A stretch of 64,000 nucleotides of DNA from Streptomyces fragilis (GCF_003112515.1 NZ_BEVZ01000002.1:186001-250000); one strand, 5' to 3'. Numbered from the stretch's first letter, positions 16,698 to 25,631 are shown. Notes: generated by a model not told the origin, from the letters alone. Program-made: numbers and translations.

Positions 16698-18215
16698 TCA
16701 GATGTAGATGGACCTCGACGTCCAGTCGGGGGTGGGCAGCGCCTTGCGGTCGGTCTTTCCGTTGCCGGTGACCGGCAGGGCGTCCACGGCGACGAAGGCC
16801 GCCGGAATCATGTGCTCGGGGACCCGGTCGCGCAGGTAGGAGCGCAGCGCCCGCCGGTCCAGGCCGGCCTCCTCCGGCACCAGCCACGCCACCAGGCGCC
16901 GGTCGCCCAGGTGGCTGTCGCGCAGGGCGACGGCCGCGCACCGCACCTGCGGGTGGGCGGCCAGGGTGCTCTCCAGCTCGCCGGGCTCGATGCGGAAGCC
17001 GCGCAGCTTGAACTGGTCGTCGTCGCGGCCCAGGAACTCCACGACGCCGTCCGGGCGGCGCCGGGCGAGGTCGCCGCTGCGGTAGAAGCGGCCGGCCGCC
17101 GGGTCCCAGGGCGCGGTGACGAACGCCCGCTCCGTCAGGTCCGGGCGCCGCCAGTAGCCGCGGGACACCCCGGCCCCGCCGATCCACAGCTCGCCCGGCG
17201 TCCCGTCCGGCACGGGGCGGCCGTCGTCCCCGACGATGCGGACGTCGACGTTCTGCACCGGGGTGCCGATCGGGACGGCGCGGCCCAGGTCCTCGTCCGC
17301 GCCGATGCGGTGGCACACGGCGAAGGTGGTGGTCTCGGTGGGCCCGTACCCGTTGACGATCCCGCAGTCAGGCACCGCCCGGCGCAGCTCGTCGATGTGC
17401 GGGACGGACAGCACGTCGCCGCCCGCGAGGACCGTGCGCAGGCCCGCGAACGCCTTGACGTCCACCTCGACCTGCCGGTGGAAGAGGGCCGCGGTCAGCC
17501 ACAGCACGGTCACGCCCTCGTCCCGCAGCAGCGTGCCCAGCTCCTCCGCCTGGACCTGCTGCGCGGGCGCCAGCACCAGCCGGGCGCCGTTCAGCAGGGC
17601 GCCCCAGATCTCGAAGGTGGCGGCGTCGAAGGCGACGGGCGCCAGCTGCAGGACGCGGTCCGACGGGCCGAGCGTCACGTAGTTGGGGTCGGTCACCAGG
17701 TTGACGATGTTGCGGTGCTCGACCATCACCGCCTTGGGGCGGCCGGTGGAGCCCGAGGTGTACATCAGGTACGCCAGGCCGTCGGCGCGCGCCGGGGAGT
17801 CCACCGCCGGTGCGGGGACGTCCGGCTCGCCGGCCGGCCGGGGCGGCACGTGCAGCACCGGCACGCCGTACGGGGCGAAGCGGTCCGCGTCGTCCGGCTC
17901 GCACAGCACGGCCCGCACCTCGGCGTCGGAGAGCACCTCGGCGACGCGGCCCGCGGGGTCGGTCAGGCCGACGGGGACGAACGCGGCGCCGGCGTCGAGC
18001 ACGCCGAGCAGCGCCGCGACCAGCTCCGGGGAGCGCTCCAGGCACACCGCGACCCGGTCGCCCGGCCCGGTGCCGGCGTCCGTGAGCAGGGCGGCCACCG
18101 CGCGGGCCCAGCGGTCGAGGCCGGCGTAGCTGAGCCGGTCGTCACCGGCGGAGACCGCCACGGTGGCGGGGGCCTGTGCCACCCGTCGGCGAAACGCCGC
18201 GACTACCGATGTCAT
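16698..18215 (-). CDS. Stand-alone NRPS adenylation domain, predicted valine-activating
   Basis: 505 aa, one complete A domain with no attached carrier. A3 is MYTSGSTGRPKAV, A5 NGYGPTETT, A7 YRSGDLARR, A8 close to LRGFRIEPGELES and A10 PVTGNGKTDRKAL. Reading the specificity residues against GrsA-PheA gives D-A-F-W-L-G-G-T-F-K, one residue from the well-known valine code D-A-F-W-I-G-G-T-F-K. It should form valyl-AMP (or a close branched analogue) and load the PCP at 20683. ATG 18215 under a SARP-like promoter. First gene of an operon with the SDR and VOC genes. Confidence 0.9.
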   Translation of the reverse strand: MTSVVAAFRRRVAQAPATVAVSAGDDRLSYAGLDRWARAVAALLTDAGTGPGDRVAVCLERSPELVAALLGVLDAGAAFVPVGLTDPAGRVAEVLSDAEVRAVLCEPDDADRFAPYGVPVLHVPPRPAGEPDVPAPAVDSPARADGLAYLMYTSGSTGRPKAVMVEHRNIVNLVTDPNYVTLGPSDRVLQLAPVAFDAATFEIWGALLNGARLVLAPAQQVQAEELGTLLRDEGVTVLWLTAALFHRQVEVDVKAFAGLRTVLAGGDVLSVPHIDELRRAVPDCGIVNGYGPTETTTFAVCHRIGADEDLGRAVPIGTPVQNVDVRIVGDDGRPVPDGTPGELWIGGAGVSRGYWRRPDLTERAFVTAPWDPAAGRFYRSGDLARRRPDGVVEFLGRDDDQFKLRGFRIEPGELESTLAAHPQVRCAAVALRDSHLGDRRLVAWLVPEEAGLDRRALRSYLRDRVPEHMIPAAFVAVDALPVTGNGKTDRKALPTPDWTSRSIYI

Positions 18216-18246
18216 CGGCTGACTCCTTTCGAGGTCCCGGTCCGGC

Positions 18247-18278
18247 AGGGTCCGCCCGGCCGCTCGACTGCCGGTGGA
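18247..18278 (-). promoter_or_regulatory. Predicted SARP promoter of the A-domain operon
   Basis: On the minus strand TCCACCG (from 18278) and TCGAGCG (18267) start 11 bp apart, then 8 bp and GACCCT (18252-18247) as -10. Confidence 0.65.
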
Positions 18279-18301
18279 ATCCGCACGTCCTTTCGAGCGG
18301 G

Positions 18302-18333
18302 TCCAGGCATGCGCGAGCGGGGAGCGGTTGGCT
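18302..18333 (+). promoter_or_regulatory. Possible SARP promoter of the NmrA-like gene
   Basis: TCCAGGC (18302) and GCGAGCG (18313) start 11 bp apart, then 8 bp and TTGGCT (18328-18333). An extra TCGAGCG at 18293 is out of phase by 2 bp. Confidence 0.4.
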
Positions 18334-18476
18334 GAAGCGCCGGCTCCGCTTGGTCCGCCGGCCGTCCCACGAGGTCTCCGGCAGCCCCACGAGGGCGCGC
18401 CGCCGGGCCCCGGCCGGGTCGTACGGCGGGCCCCCCACCGATCTGGACCGGTACCGCACTCGACGGGAGTACTTTC

Positions 18477-19319
18477 GTGACCATCCTCGTAACCGGCGCA
18501 CGCGGCAACGTCGGACGCCGTGTCCTCGACCGCCTGCACGCCGCCGGGCACCCTCTGCGCGCCTCCGGGCGCGTACCCGGCGACCTGTCCGTCCCGCGCG
18601 GCGTGGAGGTCGCCGAACTGGACCTCACCCGCCCCGCCACCTTCGACGCCGCGCTGCGCGGCGTGGACGGCGCCTTCCTGTACGCCGAACCCGACGGAGC
18701 GAAGGAGTTGTTCGAGGCCGCCGCCCGCGCGGGGGTCCGGCACGTCGTCCTGCTGTCCTCCTCCACCGTCTCCGGCCCGGCCGCCGCGACCGATCCGCTG
18801 GCCGCGCACCACGCCGCCGTCGAGGACGCCCTCGCCGCGTCCGCGGTGCCCGGCACCGTGCTGCGCCCCGGAGCGTTCGCGAGCAACGCCCTCGGCTGGA
18901 GCCACGCGATCGCCGCCGGGCAGCCGGTGCGGATCCCGTTCGCGGACGCTCACACGGCGCCCGTGCACGAGGACGACATCGCGGACGCCGCCGTCGCCGC
19001 GCTCGGTGACGCCTCGTCCGCCGGGCGCACCATCACCCTGTCCGGACCCCGGTCGATCACCTTCCGGGAGCAACTGGCCGTGCTCGGCGCCCTGCTGGGG
19101 CGCGAGATCCCGGTGCACGAGCTGACCCGCGAGGAGGCCGAGGAGGAGATGGGACGGTTCATGCCCGCCCCGGTCCTCACCTCGCTGCTCGACCAGTGGG
19201 AGGCCGCCGTCGGCCGCCCCGCCGAGGTGCACGACGTCGCACCGGTCACCGGCCGGCCCGGCCGCACCTTCGAGAGCTGGGCGCGCGAGCACCTGGACGC
19301 GTTCACCGCCCGGAGCTGA
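18477..19319 (+). CDS. NmrA/atypical SDR NAD(P)-binding protein
   Basis: 280 aa. The Rossmann start is TILVTGARGNVGRRVLDRL, followed by DLTRPATFDAAL, VVLLSSSTVSG and PGAFASNALGW, as in NmrA-like and quinone-reductase-like atypical SDRs. GTG 18477 with GGGAG upstream. Such proteins in aromatic polyketide clusters are usually quinone or ketone reductases, or redox sensors. It stands alone on the plus strand, divergent from the A-domain operon and ahead of the flavoprotein gene. Confidence 0.8.
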   Translation: MTILVTGARGNVGRRVLDRLHAAGHPLRASGRVPGDLSVPRGVEVAELDLTRPATFDAALRGVDGAFLYAEPDGAKELFEAAARAGVRHVVLLSSSTVSGPAAATDPLAAHHAAVEDALAASAVPGTVLRPGAFASNALGWSHAIAAGQPVRIPFADAHTAPVHEDDIADAAVAALGDASSAGRTITLSGPRSITFREQLAVLGALLGREIPVHELTREEAEEEMGRFMPAPVLTSLLDQWEAAVGRPAEVHDVAPVTGRPGRTFESWAREHLDAFTARS

Positions 19320-19352
19320 CCCCCGGCCCCCGCCCGGCCGCGCGGCGCGCTG

Positions 19353-19384
19353 TCGAGCGGGGCTCGAGACGAGGCTGCGACGGT
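19353..19384 (+). promoter_or_regulatory. Predicted SARP promoter of the flavoprotein-PCP-KAS III operon
   Basis: TCGAGCG (19353) and TCGAGAC (19364) start 11 bp apart, followed by 8 bp and GACGGT (19379-19384). Same -10 hexamer as the citramalate synthase promoter. Confidence 0.75.
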
Positions 19385-19480
19385 GCCCTGAGATGGGCCC
19401 CCCACCCCGGTGGGCAGGGCGGCGAACCCGCCCTGCCCGCCGCCGTGCCGCGGGGTCACTTCCGTGACTTGGAGGCCGGA

Positions 19481-20686
19481 ATGTACGACGTCATCGTGGT
19501 GGGGGCTCGTGTGGCGGGAGCCGCCTCCGCCCTGCTCCTGGCGCGGGCGGGCCATCGCGTGCTGCTCGTCGACCGGGCGCGGTTCCCCAGCGACACCCTG
19601 TCCACGCACTACATCCACCAGCCCGGCATCGCCCGGCTCGCCCGCTGGGGAGTCCTGGACGCCGTCCGCGCCACCGGATGCCCGGCGCTGGAGCGCACCG
19701 TCTACCAGGTCGGCGACGACGTCCGGCTGGACGGCGGCACCGTGCCGCACGACGGGCAGTCGGCCGCCTACGCGCCGCGCCGCCACCTGCTGGACCAGAT
19801 CCTGGTCGACGCCGCGGTCGCCGCCGGCGCCGAGTTCCGCGACGGCTGCTCGGTGTCCGGGCTCGTCTTCGACGGGGACCGGGTCGTGGGCGTCAAGTGC
19901 CGCGCGGCGGACGGCTCCCCGGTCGAGGAGCGGGCCCGCCTGGTGGTCGGCGCCGACGGCATGCGCTCGGCCGTCGCCCGCGCCGTCGGCGCCCCGTTCA
20001 CCGTGCAGGACCCGCTGATGTCCTGCATCTACTACACCTACTGGCAGGGCGTCCCGTCGGGATTCGAGCTGTACGAGCGGCCCGGCCGCTGGATCGGCGC
20101 GATCCCCACCAACGACGACGCCACGCTGATCGCCGCCTACTTCCCGCAGGCCGAGTTCGACCAGGTGCGCGGCAACGCGCTGGAGAACTACCTGGAGAAC
20201 ATCCGCACCACCGCCCCCGACCTGTACGAGCGCGCCATGGACGGCGGCGAGCGCGTCGAGCGGCTGCGCGGCACCGGCGACCAGCAGAACTTCTTCCGCA
20301 CCCCGAGCGGTCCCGGCTGGGCCCTGGTCGGCGACGCCGCCCACCACAAGGACTCGATCACCGCGCGCGGCATCAGCGACGCGTTCCTGCAGGCCGACCT
20401 GCTGGCCGACTCCGTCTCCGGGGTGCTCGACCACCCCGAGCAGCTGGAGAAGGGGCTGCGGAGCTACGGGGAGCGGCTGCAGGACGACCTGTTCGAGGGC
20501 TACCGCAACACCCTGTTCGTCAGCCGCCTCGAGGTCACCCCCGACCGCCTCGCGATGCTCCGCAGCATCCAGCACTCGCAGGACCTGACCGAGCGCTACT
20601 TCGCGGTCGCCGCCGGCGGCATGTCCGTCGACGACCTGTACGACGAGGAACTGCACAACCGGCTGGAGCGGGAGGCGGCGGCATGA
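19481..20686 (+). CDS. FAD-dependent oxidoreductase acting next to a PCP
   Basis: 401 aa, single-component FAD monooxygenase/geranylgeranyl-reductase-like fold: dinucleotide motif VVGARVAGAASALLLARAG, the segment around LSTHYIHQPGIARL, and the second FAD motif GDAAHHKDSITARGISDA. The WxWxIP motif of flavin halogenases is absent, so it is not read as a halogenase. ATG 19481 follows GGAGGCCGGA. Its stop overlaps the PCP start (ATGA). The tight coupling suggests it oxidises the PCP-bound aminoacyl group (hydroxylation, desaturation or N-oxidation); this is inference. Confidence 0.8.
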   Translation: MYDVIVVGARVAGAASALLLARAGHRVLLVDRARFPSDTLSTHYIHQPGIARLARWGVLDAVRATGCPALERTVYQVGDDVRLDGGTVPHDGQSAAYAPRRHLLDQILVDAAVAAGAEFRDGCSVSGLVFDGDRVVGVKCRAADGSPVEERARLVVGADGMRSAVARAVGAPFTVQDPLMSCIYYTYWQGVPSGFELYERPGRWIGAIPTNDDATLIAAYFPQAEFDQVRGNALENYLENIRTTAPDLYERAMDGGERVERLRGTGDQQNFFRTPSGPGWALVGDAAHHKDSITARGISDAFLQADLLADSVSGVLDHPEQLEKGLRSYGERLQDDLFEGYRNTLFVSRLEVTPDRLAMLRSIQHSQDLTERYFAVAAGGMSVDDLYDEELHNRLEREAAA

Positions 20687-20979
20687 CGCACACCCCGCCC
20701 CCGGCGACCGGCCGGCAGCCCACCCGCACGCACGAGACGACGGAGGTCCCGGTGACCGACACGGAATGGGAGAACGAACTGCGGCTGCTGTTCGGCGAGG
20801 TGCTCGGACTGCCGCAGGTGGAGGCCGACGACAGCTTCTTCGACCTGGGCGGCCACTCGCTCCTGGCGTCGAAGCTGACCCGCCGCGTCCAGGAGGCGTT
20901 CGGCATCCGCATCCCGGTGCGCCGCGTCTACCAGGCGCCCACCCCCGCCACGCTCGCCGCGTACCTCCACGCGGCCTGA
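20683..20979 (+). CDS. Peptidyl carrier protein (PCP), stand-alone
   Basis: 98 aa, of which about the last 75 form a carrier domain: the LFGEVLGL helix, the phosphopantetheine site FFDLGGHSLLASKL with the attachment Ser in GGHS, and VYQAPTPATLAAYL. ATG 20683 overlaps the flavoprotein stop. An internal GTG at 20752 has a better ribosome site (GGAGGTCCC) and would give a 75-aa carrier without the Thr/Pro-rich leader. GGHSL is the NRPS rather than the type II PKS signature, so its partner is the valine-type A domain at 16698. The PPTase at 41189 could activate it. Confidence 0.9.
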   Translation: MTHTPPPATGRQPTRTHETTEVPVTDTEWENELRLLFGEVLGLPQVEADDSFFDLGGHSLLASKLTRRVQEAFGIRIPVRRVYQAPTPATLAAYLHAA

Positions 20980-20992
20980 AGGAGAGACCGAC

Positions 20993-22036
20993 ATGCGCTG
21001 GAGAGACCTGTACGTCGCCGGTGTGGGCGGCTACCTGCCGGAGCGGATCGAGACCGCCGAGGAGGCGATCGCCGACGGCCGGTACACCGAGAAGAAGCGG
21101 TCCCTCAACGGCTTCCGCTCCGTCCACGTGGCGGCCCCGCACGAGACCGGCCCCACCATGGCGGCCGAGGCGGGCCGCCGCGCGGTCGCCCGCTCGGGCC
21201 ACGAGCACGACGAGTTCGGCCTGGTCCTGCACAGCTACATCGGCCACCAGGGCCTCGACTTCTGGACGCCCGCGAGCTTCGTGCAGCGCGAGACGGTCGG
21301 CGGCACCGGCCCGGCGTTCGAGATCAAGCAGGGCTGCAACGGCATGCTGGCCGGCTTCGAGGTGGCCGCCTCCTACGTGACCGCCCGCCCGGACGTCACG
21401 GCCGCCCTCGTCACCGGCGGCGACGCCTTCCGGATGCCGTACATCGACCGCTGGGGCTCCGACGAGCAGAACGTCGACGGGGACGGCGCCGCGGCGCTGG
21501 TCCTGTCCGGCCGCCGCGGCTTCGCCCGGGTGCTGGCCACCTACTCGCACGCCGACCCCTCGCTGGAGCCGATGGGCCGCAGCGGCGCGAGCTGGACCGA
21601 CGCCCCGTTCACCGGCGGCGCGCCGGTCGGCGTCAGCGAGCGCAAGTCGGACTACCTGCTCGCCGAGGACATGGACTTCGACGACGCGATCGAGAAGATC
21701 TCGGCCAGTGTCCAGCTCTCCCTGAAGCAGGCGCTGCACGACGCCGAGGTGGAGCTCGCCGACGTCCGGTTCTTCCTGCACCAGAACCTGGCGCTGTCCA
21801 TCGTGACCCACGGCCTGTACGGGCTGCTCGGCGTCGACCGGGAGCGCACCACCCACGAGTGGGGCCTGTCGACCGGCATGGTCGGCACCGCGGACCCGGT
21901 CCTCGGCCTCAACCGGGTGGTGGAGCGCGGCGAGGTGAAGCCCGGCGACCTGGTGGTGCTGCAGGCGGCCGGCGCCGGCTACGTGTGGACCACCGTCGTC
22001 CTGGAGATCCTCGAGACGCCGCAGTGGACCGCCTGA
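20993..22036 (+). CDS. KAS III-like acyltransferase, Cys nucleophile
   Basis: 347 aa with the thiolase fold of KAS III. The nucleophile Cys115 is in IKQGCNGML and the His is in RFFLHQNLALS. The position of the usual catalytic Asn is in STGMVGTADPVLGL, where Asp is the likely third residue. This Cys-His-Asp arrangement is known from CerJ-like KAS III homologues that transfer acyl groups to oxygen or nitrogen instead of condensing. It follows the PCP by 13 bp, so it probably moves the valine-derived acyl group from PCP to the polyketide, or primes with it. Good AAGGAGAG ribosome site. Ends at a strong terminator. Confidence 0.85.
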   Translation: MRWRDLYVAGVGGYLPERIETAEEAIADGRYTEKKRSLNGFRSVHVAAPHETGPTMAAEAGRRAVARSGHEHDEFGLVLHSYIGHQGLDFWTPASFVQRETVGGTGPAFEIKQGCNGMLAGFEVAASYVTARPDVTAALVTGGDAFRMPYIDRWGSDEQNVDGDGAAALVLSGRRGFARVLATYSHADPSLEPMGRSGASWTDAPFTGGAPVGVSERKSDYLLAEDMDFDDAIEKISASVQLSLKQALHDAEVELADVRFFLHQNLALSIVTHGLYGLLGVDRERTTHEWGLSTGMVGTADPVLGLNRVVERGEVKPGDLVVLQAAGAGYVWTTVVLEILETPQWTA

Positions 22037-22100
22037 CGGCCGCGGCACGGGCCTGACGGCCTGGGCACGGCCCTGACGGCCGCAGGCACGGGCCTGACGG
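22033..22100. repeat. Short imperfect tandem repeat after the KAS III-like gene
   Basis: About four copies of a 20-21 bp unit of the form CCTGACGGCCGCGGCACGGG lie between the stop codon and the terminator. No coding role seen. Confidence 0.7.
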
Positions 22101-22103
22101 GAA

Positions 22104-22149
22104 CACGCGGAGGGGGAGGGACCGGCACCGGTCCCTCCCCCTCCGCGTG
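22104..22149. terminator. Bidirectional terminator hairpin
   Basis: Perfect 22-bp stem (22104-22125 with 22128-22149) with a 2-nt loop, between the convergent genes ending at 22036 (+) and 22170 (-). The strongest hairpin in the window. Confidence 0.9.
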
Positions 22150-22169
22150 CGCCGTGCCGGCGCCCGGAG

Positions 22170-23276
22170 TCAGGCGAAGCGGACCTCGCGCGAGGCCGCG
22201 GGGCCCGCGGCGAACGCGAGCAGCCGGCCGCCCTCCTCCGTCAGCGCCTCGCGGTCGGCCTCCCGCAGCGGGCCGAACGGCTCCAGCACCAGGGCGGCGG
22301 CGCCGCGCGTCTGCTCCAGGCGCCACATGCCCGCCACGAAGCCGTCGACCAGGAACGTCGGCCGGATCAGCCCGTTGCGGGTGAAGACCCGCGCCCGCTG
22401 CTCCTCGGTGAGGATCCGTGAACGGTCGGCGTGCGAGAGCAGGATGTTGTCGAAGTCCGGCAGGAAACGCACCGGGGCGGGCGCCCGGCCGCCGGGGCGG
22501 GGCGCCCCGGGCAGGTCGAACAGCTCCCGGCCGCTCTCGTCGCGGAACACCGCCAGCCGCGGCCGCAGCCGCTTCACCGCCTCGGCGAGCCGGGTCATGC
22601 CGGACCACACCTGCATGTCCTTGACCGAGGCCGGCCCGAACGCGGCGAGGTAGCGCTCGATCATCGTGTCCGGGGCGTCCTGCCCGGCGAGGGGCCGGCC
22701 CAGCCACGCCTCGGCGGTGGTGTGCGCGGCCTGGCCGCTCTCGCCCCACAGCCCCCGCGGCGGCACCTGCACCAGCGGCACCAGGTTGCGCACGGCGTTG
22801 GCCAGGGCGAACGGGTCCCGCTCCGGCCACCGGTCGGCGAGCCGCTCGCCCAGGCCGCCGAGGGTCAGCGGCTCCCGCTCGACCAGCTCACGCCCGAGCG
22901 CCGCCACCTTCTCCAGGTCCAGCCCCTCGAGCTTGCGCCCGAAGGTGCCCTTGAGCCCCTGCCGCAGCGCACCCGCCAGGACCGGCCGCAGCGCGACGCA
23001 GTCGTCGGCCGTGACCAGGTGGATCGTGCCGCGCATCAGCACCAGCCGCACCACCTCACGGCTCCTGACGAGCGACGCCAGGTCCTCCACGGCGAAGCCG
23101 GCCAGCCGGGTCCACAGGCCGACGTAGGGCGGGTTCGGCGCCTGGGCCTGCATGCCCACCAGGTGCGCGACCGCCCCGGCCGCCGGCAGCGTCGACCGCT
23201 CCAGCAGCAACTGCCGGGCCAGCAGCGCCCGGTTGAGGTCCCGCCGGTCCAGCACCCGCATGTCTCCGGTCGTCAC
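22170..23276 (-). CDS. AlkZ-like DNA glycosylase (HTH_42 winged-helix), probable self-resistance
   Basis: 368 aa of the HTH_42 family. The catalytic motif Q-A-Q at residues 43-45 (HLVGMQAQAPN) matches the Q-x-Q type of AlkZ rather than the Q-x-D type of AlkX/YcaQ. Other family blocks are LVLMRGTIHLVTADD, FDLPG, FLPDFDNILLSHADRSR and VDGFVAGMWR. AlkZ and relatives in trioxacarcin and hedamycin clusters excise bulky guanine adducts or unhook crosslinks made by their own product. I chose GTG 23276, behind AGGAAGGA. It is last in a SARP-controlled operon with P450s and an epoxide hydrolase, which supports a resistance role. Confidence 0.87.
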   Translation of the reverse strand: MTTGDMRVLDRRDLNRALLARQLLLERSTLPAAGAVAHLVGMQAQAPNPPYVGLWTRLAGFAVEDLASLVRSREVVRLVLMRGTIHLVTADDCVALRPVLAGALRQGLKGTFGRKLEGLDLEKVAALGRELVEREPLTLGGLGERLADRWPERDPFALANAVRNLVPLVQVPPRGLWGESGQAAHTTAEAWLGRPLAGQDAPDTMIERYLAAFGPASVKDMQVWSGMTRLAEAVKRLRPRLAVFRDESGRELFDLPGAPRPGGRAPAPVRFLPDFDNILLSHADRSRILTEEQRARVFTRNGLIRPTFLVDGFVAGMWRLEQTRGAAALVLEPFGPLREADREALTEEGGRLLAFAAGPAASREVRFA

Positions 23277-23367
23277 GACAAGATGTTCCTTCCTCGGGTC
23301 CACTCATGACAGCACGGTGGCGTCCCGGGCCGTGCCCGGGACGCCACCGTCGTACCGCGATCACCGC

Positions 23368-24387
23368 TCAGCTCATGCGCACCAGCACCGTGCCGCTGTA
23401 CCGGCGTTCCAGCAGGCCGAGGAACGCCTCCGGCAGGGCGGCCGTGCCGCCCTCGACGACAGTGTGGGGGAAGACGATGCGGCCCTCGGCGAGCCACGGG
23501 CCGAACCGCGCGTTCCACTCCTCGATCTGGTCGGGGGTGTGCAGCGTGGCGAAGCCGCGCAGCGTCAGGTCCTTGGTGATGGCCTGCATCAGCGGCAGCC
23601 GCGGACTCCCGCCGTCGCCCCCGTGCTGCCCGGCCAGCGCTCCGCACAGCGCGAACCGGGCGCCGCGGGCCGCCACCTGCACCGCCGCCTCGAACTGCTC
23701 GCCGCCCACGTTGTCGAAGACCACGTCCAGGCCGTCGGGCGCCAGCTCGGCGAGCTGCTCGGCCACCGGACCCTCGTGGTAGTCGAACGCGGCGTCGAAG
23801 CCCAGCTCGTCCACCAGGAAGTCGATCTTCTCCTTGGAGCCGGTGGAGCCGATGACCCGCTTGGCGCCCCGCAGCTTCGCGATCTGGCCGGCCAGCGCGC
23901 CGACGCCGTTGGTGGCGCCCGAGACGAACACCGTGTCGCCCTCGCCGACGCCGGCCGTGCCGACCATGCCGTGCCAGGCGGTCGGCCCCTGCGACAGGTA
24001 GTACTCGGGCCCCGGCAGCAGCGCGCGGTCGCGCTTGAAGAACCCGTGGGCGTCACCGGTGGCGTACTCGCGCCAGCCCAGGAAGTGCTCGACCAGGTCG
24101 CCGACGGCCAGCAGGTCGCTGTTGGAGGCGACGACCGTGCCGACGGTGCGGCCCCACATCGCCACACCCGGCTGGAAGATCGGGATGGGCAGCTTGGTGG
24201 CGGGGTTCATCTGGTCGCGCGCCACCGACCCCAGCGTCATCCAGTCGTTGCGCACGACGACCTCACCGGGCCCGGGAGCCGACAGCTCGCTCTCGCCGAA
24301 CGCGAAGTGGTCCAGGGTGACGTCGCCCTCGGGATAGGCCGCCAGGCGGACCTCCCTGCTGACGGCGGGCAGCTCGACGGTGCTCAT
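23368..24387 (-). CDS. NADP-dependent MDR oxidoreductase (enoyl-reductase-like)
   Basis: 339-aa medium-chain dehydrogenase/reductase without zinc ligands. An N-terminal GroES-like domain is followed by GPTAWHGMVG, the nucleotide loop VSGATNGVGALAGQIAKLRG and VFDNVGGEQFEAAV. This matches the 2-alkenal/prostaglandin-reductase group, which reduces C=C bonds conjugated to carbonyls. ActVI-ORF2 in actinorhodin is a related enoyl reductase, so reduction of a ring double bond is a fair guess. ATG 24387 overlaps the P450 stop (ATGA). Confidence 0.85.
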   Translation of the reverse strand: MSTVELPAVSREVRLAAYPEGDVTLDHFAFGESELSAPGPGEVVVRNDWMTLGSVARDQMNPATKLPIPIFQPGVAMWGRTVGTVVASNSDLLAVGDLVEHFLGWREYATGDAHGFFKRDRALLPGPEYYLSQGPTAWHGMVGTAGVGEGDTVFVSGATNGVGALAGQIAKLRGAKRVIGSTGSKEKIDFLVDELGFDAAFDYHEGPVAEQLAELAPDGLDVVFDNVGGEQFEAAVQVAARGARFALCGALAGQHGGDGGSPRLPLMQAITKDLTLRGFATLHTPDQIEEWNARFGPWLAEGRIVFPHTVVEGGTAALPEAFLGLLERRYSGTVLVRMS

Positions 24388-25631
24388 GCGGTGCTCCTTC
24401 TGAGGTGAACGGGGAGGCTGACCAGGTTGTGGTTGACGTCGCCGGCCCGCCACAGCAGCTCGCCCTCCGGCACGGCCAGGCGCGCGTCGGGGAAGCGGCG
24501 GGTCAGCTCCTCCAGCGCGACGGCCAGCTCCACCCGGGCCAGCGGCGCGCCCAGGCAGTGGTGGATGCCGTGGCCGAAGGCCAGGTGCGGGTTGTCGGCC
24601 CGGCCGAAGTCCACCGTCTCGGGGTCGGCGAAGACCGCCGCGTCACGGTTGGCCGAGGCGAAGGAGAGGAAGACGGCGTCACCCGCGGGGATCGTCGCCC
24701 CGCCGATCTCCACGTCCTCGGTGGCGATCCGGGGCATGCCCGAGGTGTCGTTGCCCGTCAGGTTGACCGTGCGCAGCAGCTCCTCCACCGCGGCGGGCAC
24801 CTCCTCGGGGTGCTCCCCGAGCCGGCGCCACAGGTCCTGGTGGCGGTCGAGCAGGGTGAGGGCGAAGTTGGAGATCTGGCCCGCGGCCGAGTCGAAGCCG
24901 CCGCCCAGCAGGGTGTAGCCCAGGCCGACGAGCTCGCCGAAGTCGAGGCGGTCCTCGCCGTTCCGCGCGGTGATCAGCGCCGACAACACGTCGTCGGCGG
25001 GCGCCGCCTGCTTGCCGCCCACCAGCCCGGCGATGTACGCGCCGAGCTTCTCGCGGCCCTCCACGGCCAGCTCCTCCGGCCCGGAGACGTCGGCGAACTG
25101 CCGCACCCAGACCAGGAACTGGCCCCGGTCCTCCTCCGGCACGCCGAGCAGCTCGCAGATCACGCCCATGGCCAGCGGCGCGGCGAACCCCTCCACCAGG
25201 TCGACCGGCGTGCCGTCCGGCTCCTTCTCCAGGGCGTCGAGCAGCCTGCCGGCCATCTCGCGCACCCGCGGCCGCATGCCCTCGATCCGGGCCGGCGAGA
25301 ACGCCTGCTCGGCCAGGACGCGCAGCCGGGTGTGGTCCGGCGGGTCGAGGGAGACGATCATCCCGGGCGGGGCCTGGAAGAGGCCGCTGAACTTCGGGGC
25401 GTCGGGCGCGTACGAGGCGGCCCGGCTGAAGCGGGTGTCGTCCAGCACCTGCCGGACGTCCGCGTGGCGGGTCACGATCCAGGCGTGACCGCCGCCGTTC
25501 CAGCGCACGCGCACCACGGGACGCTCCTCGCGCAGCCGCGTGAAGAGCGGGTCCGGACCCCGGTAACTCGTGTCCGGGAAGGGGAAGACGGGGAGTTCCT
25601 CGTCGCTCACCCCGGTTGATCGGGCGGTCAT
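24384..25631 (-). CDS. Cytochrome P450 (3 of 4)
   Basis: 415 aa. Helix I is unusual, reading LGGGFDSAAGQ where most P450s have an acid-Thr pair (DTT). Here the pair is Asp-Ser, which may change proton delivery and reaction type. ExxR is in VEELLRTVN and the haem loop is FGHGIHHCLG. It shares the YRGPDPLFTRLREERPVVRV entry block with the two paralogues at 6494 and 13970, so the three are related. Start ATG 25631. Coupled to the MDR gene by a 4-bp overlap. Confidence 0.92.
   Translation of the reverse strand: MTARSTGVSDEELPVFPFPDTSYRGPDPLFTRLREERPVVRVRWNGGGHAWIVTRHADVRQVLDDTRFSRAASYAPDAPKFSGLFQAPPGMIVSLDPPDHTRLRVLAEQAFSPARIEGMRPRVREMAGRLLDALEKEPDGTPVDLVEGFAAPLAMGVICELLGVPEEDRGQFLVWVRQFADVSGPEELAVEGREKLGAYIAGLVGGKQAAPADDVLSALITARNGEDRLDFGELVGLGYTLLGGGFDSAAGQISNFALTLLDRHQDLWRRLGEHPEEVPAAVEELLRTVNLTGNDTSGMPRIATEDVEIGGATIPAGDAVFLSFASANRDAAVFADPETVDFGRADNPHLAFGHGIHHCLGAPLARVELAVALEELTRRFPDARLAVPEGELLWRAGDVNHNLVSLPVHLRRSTA

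Noticed and set aside
19481..20686. Flavin-dependent halogenase
   Set aside because: The FAD motifs fit, but the WxWxIP motif of halogenases is not present.
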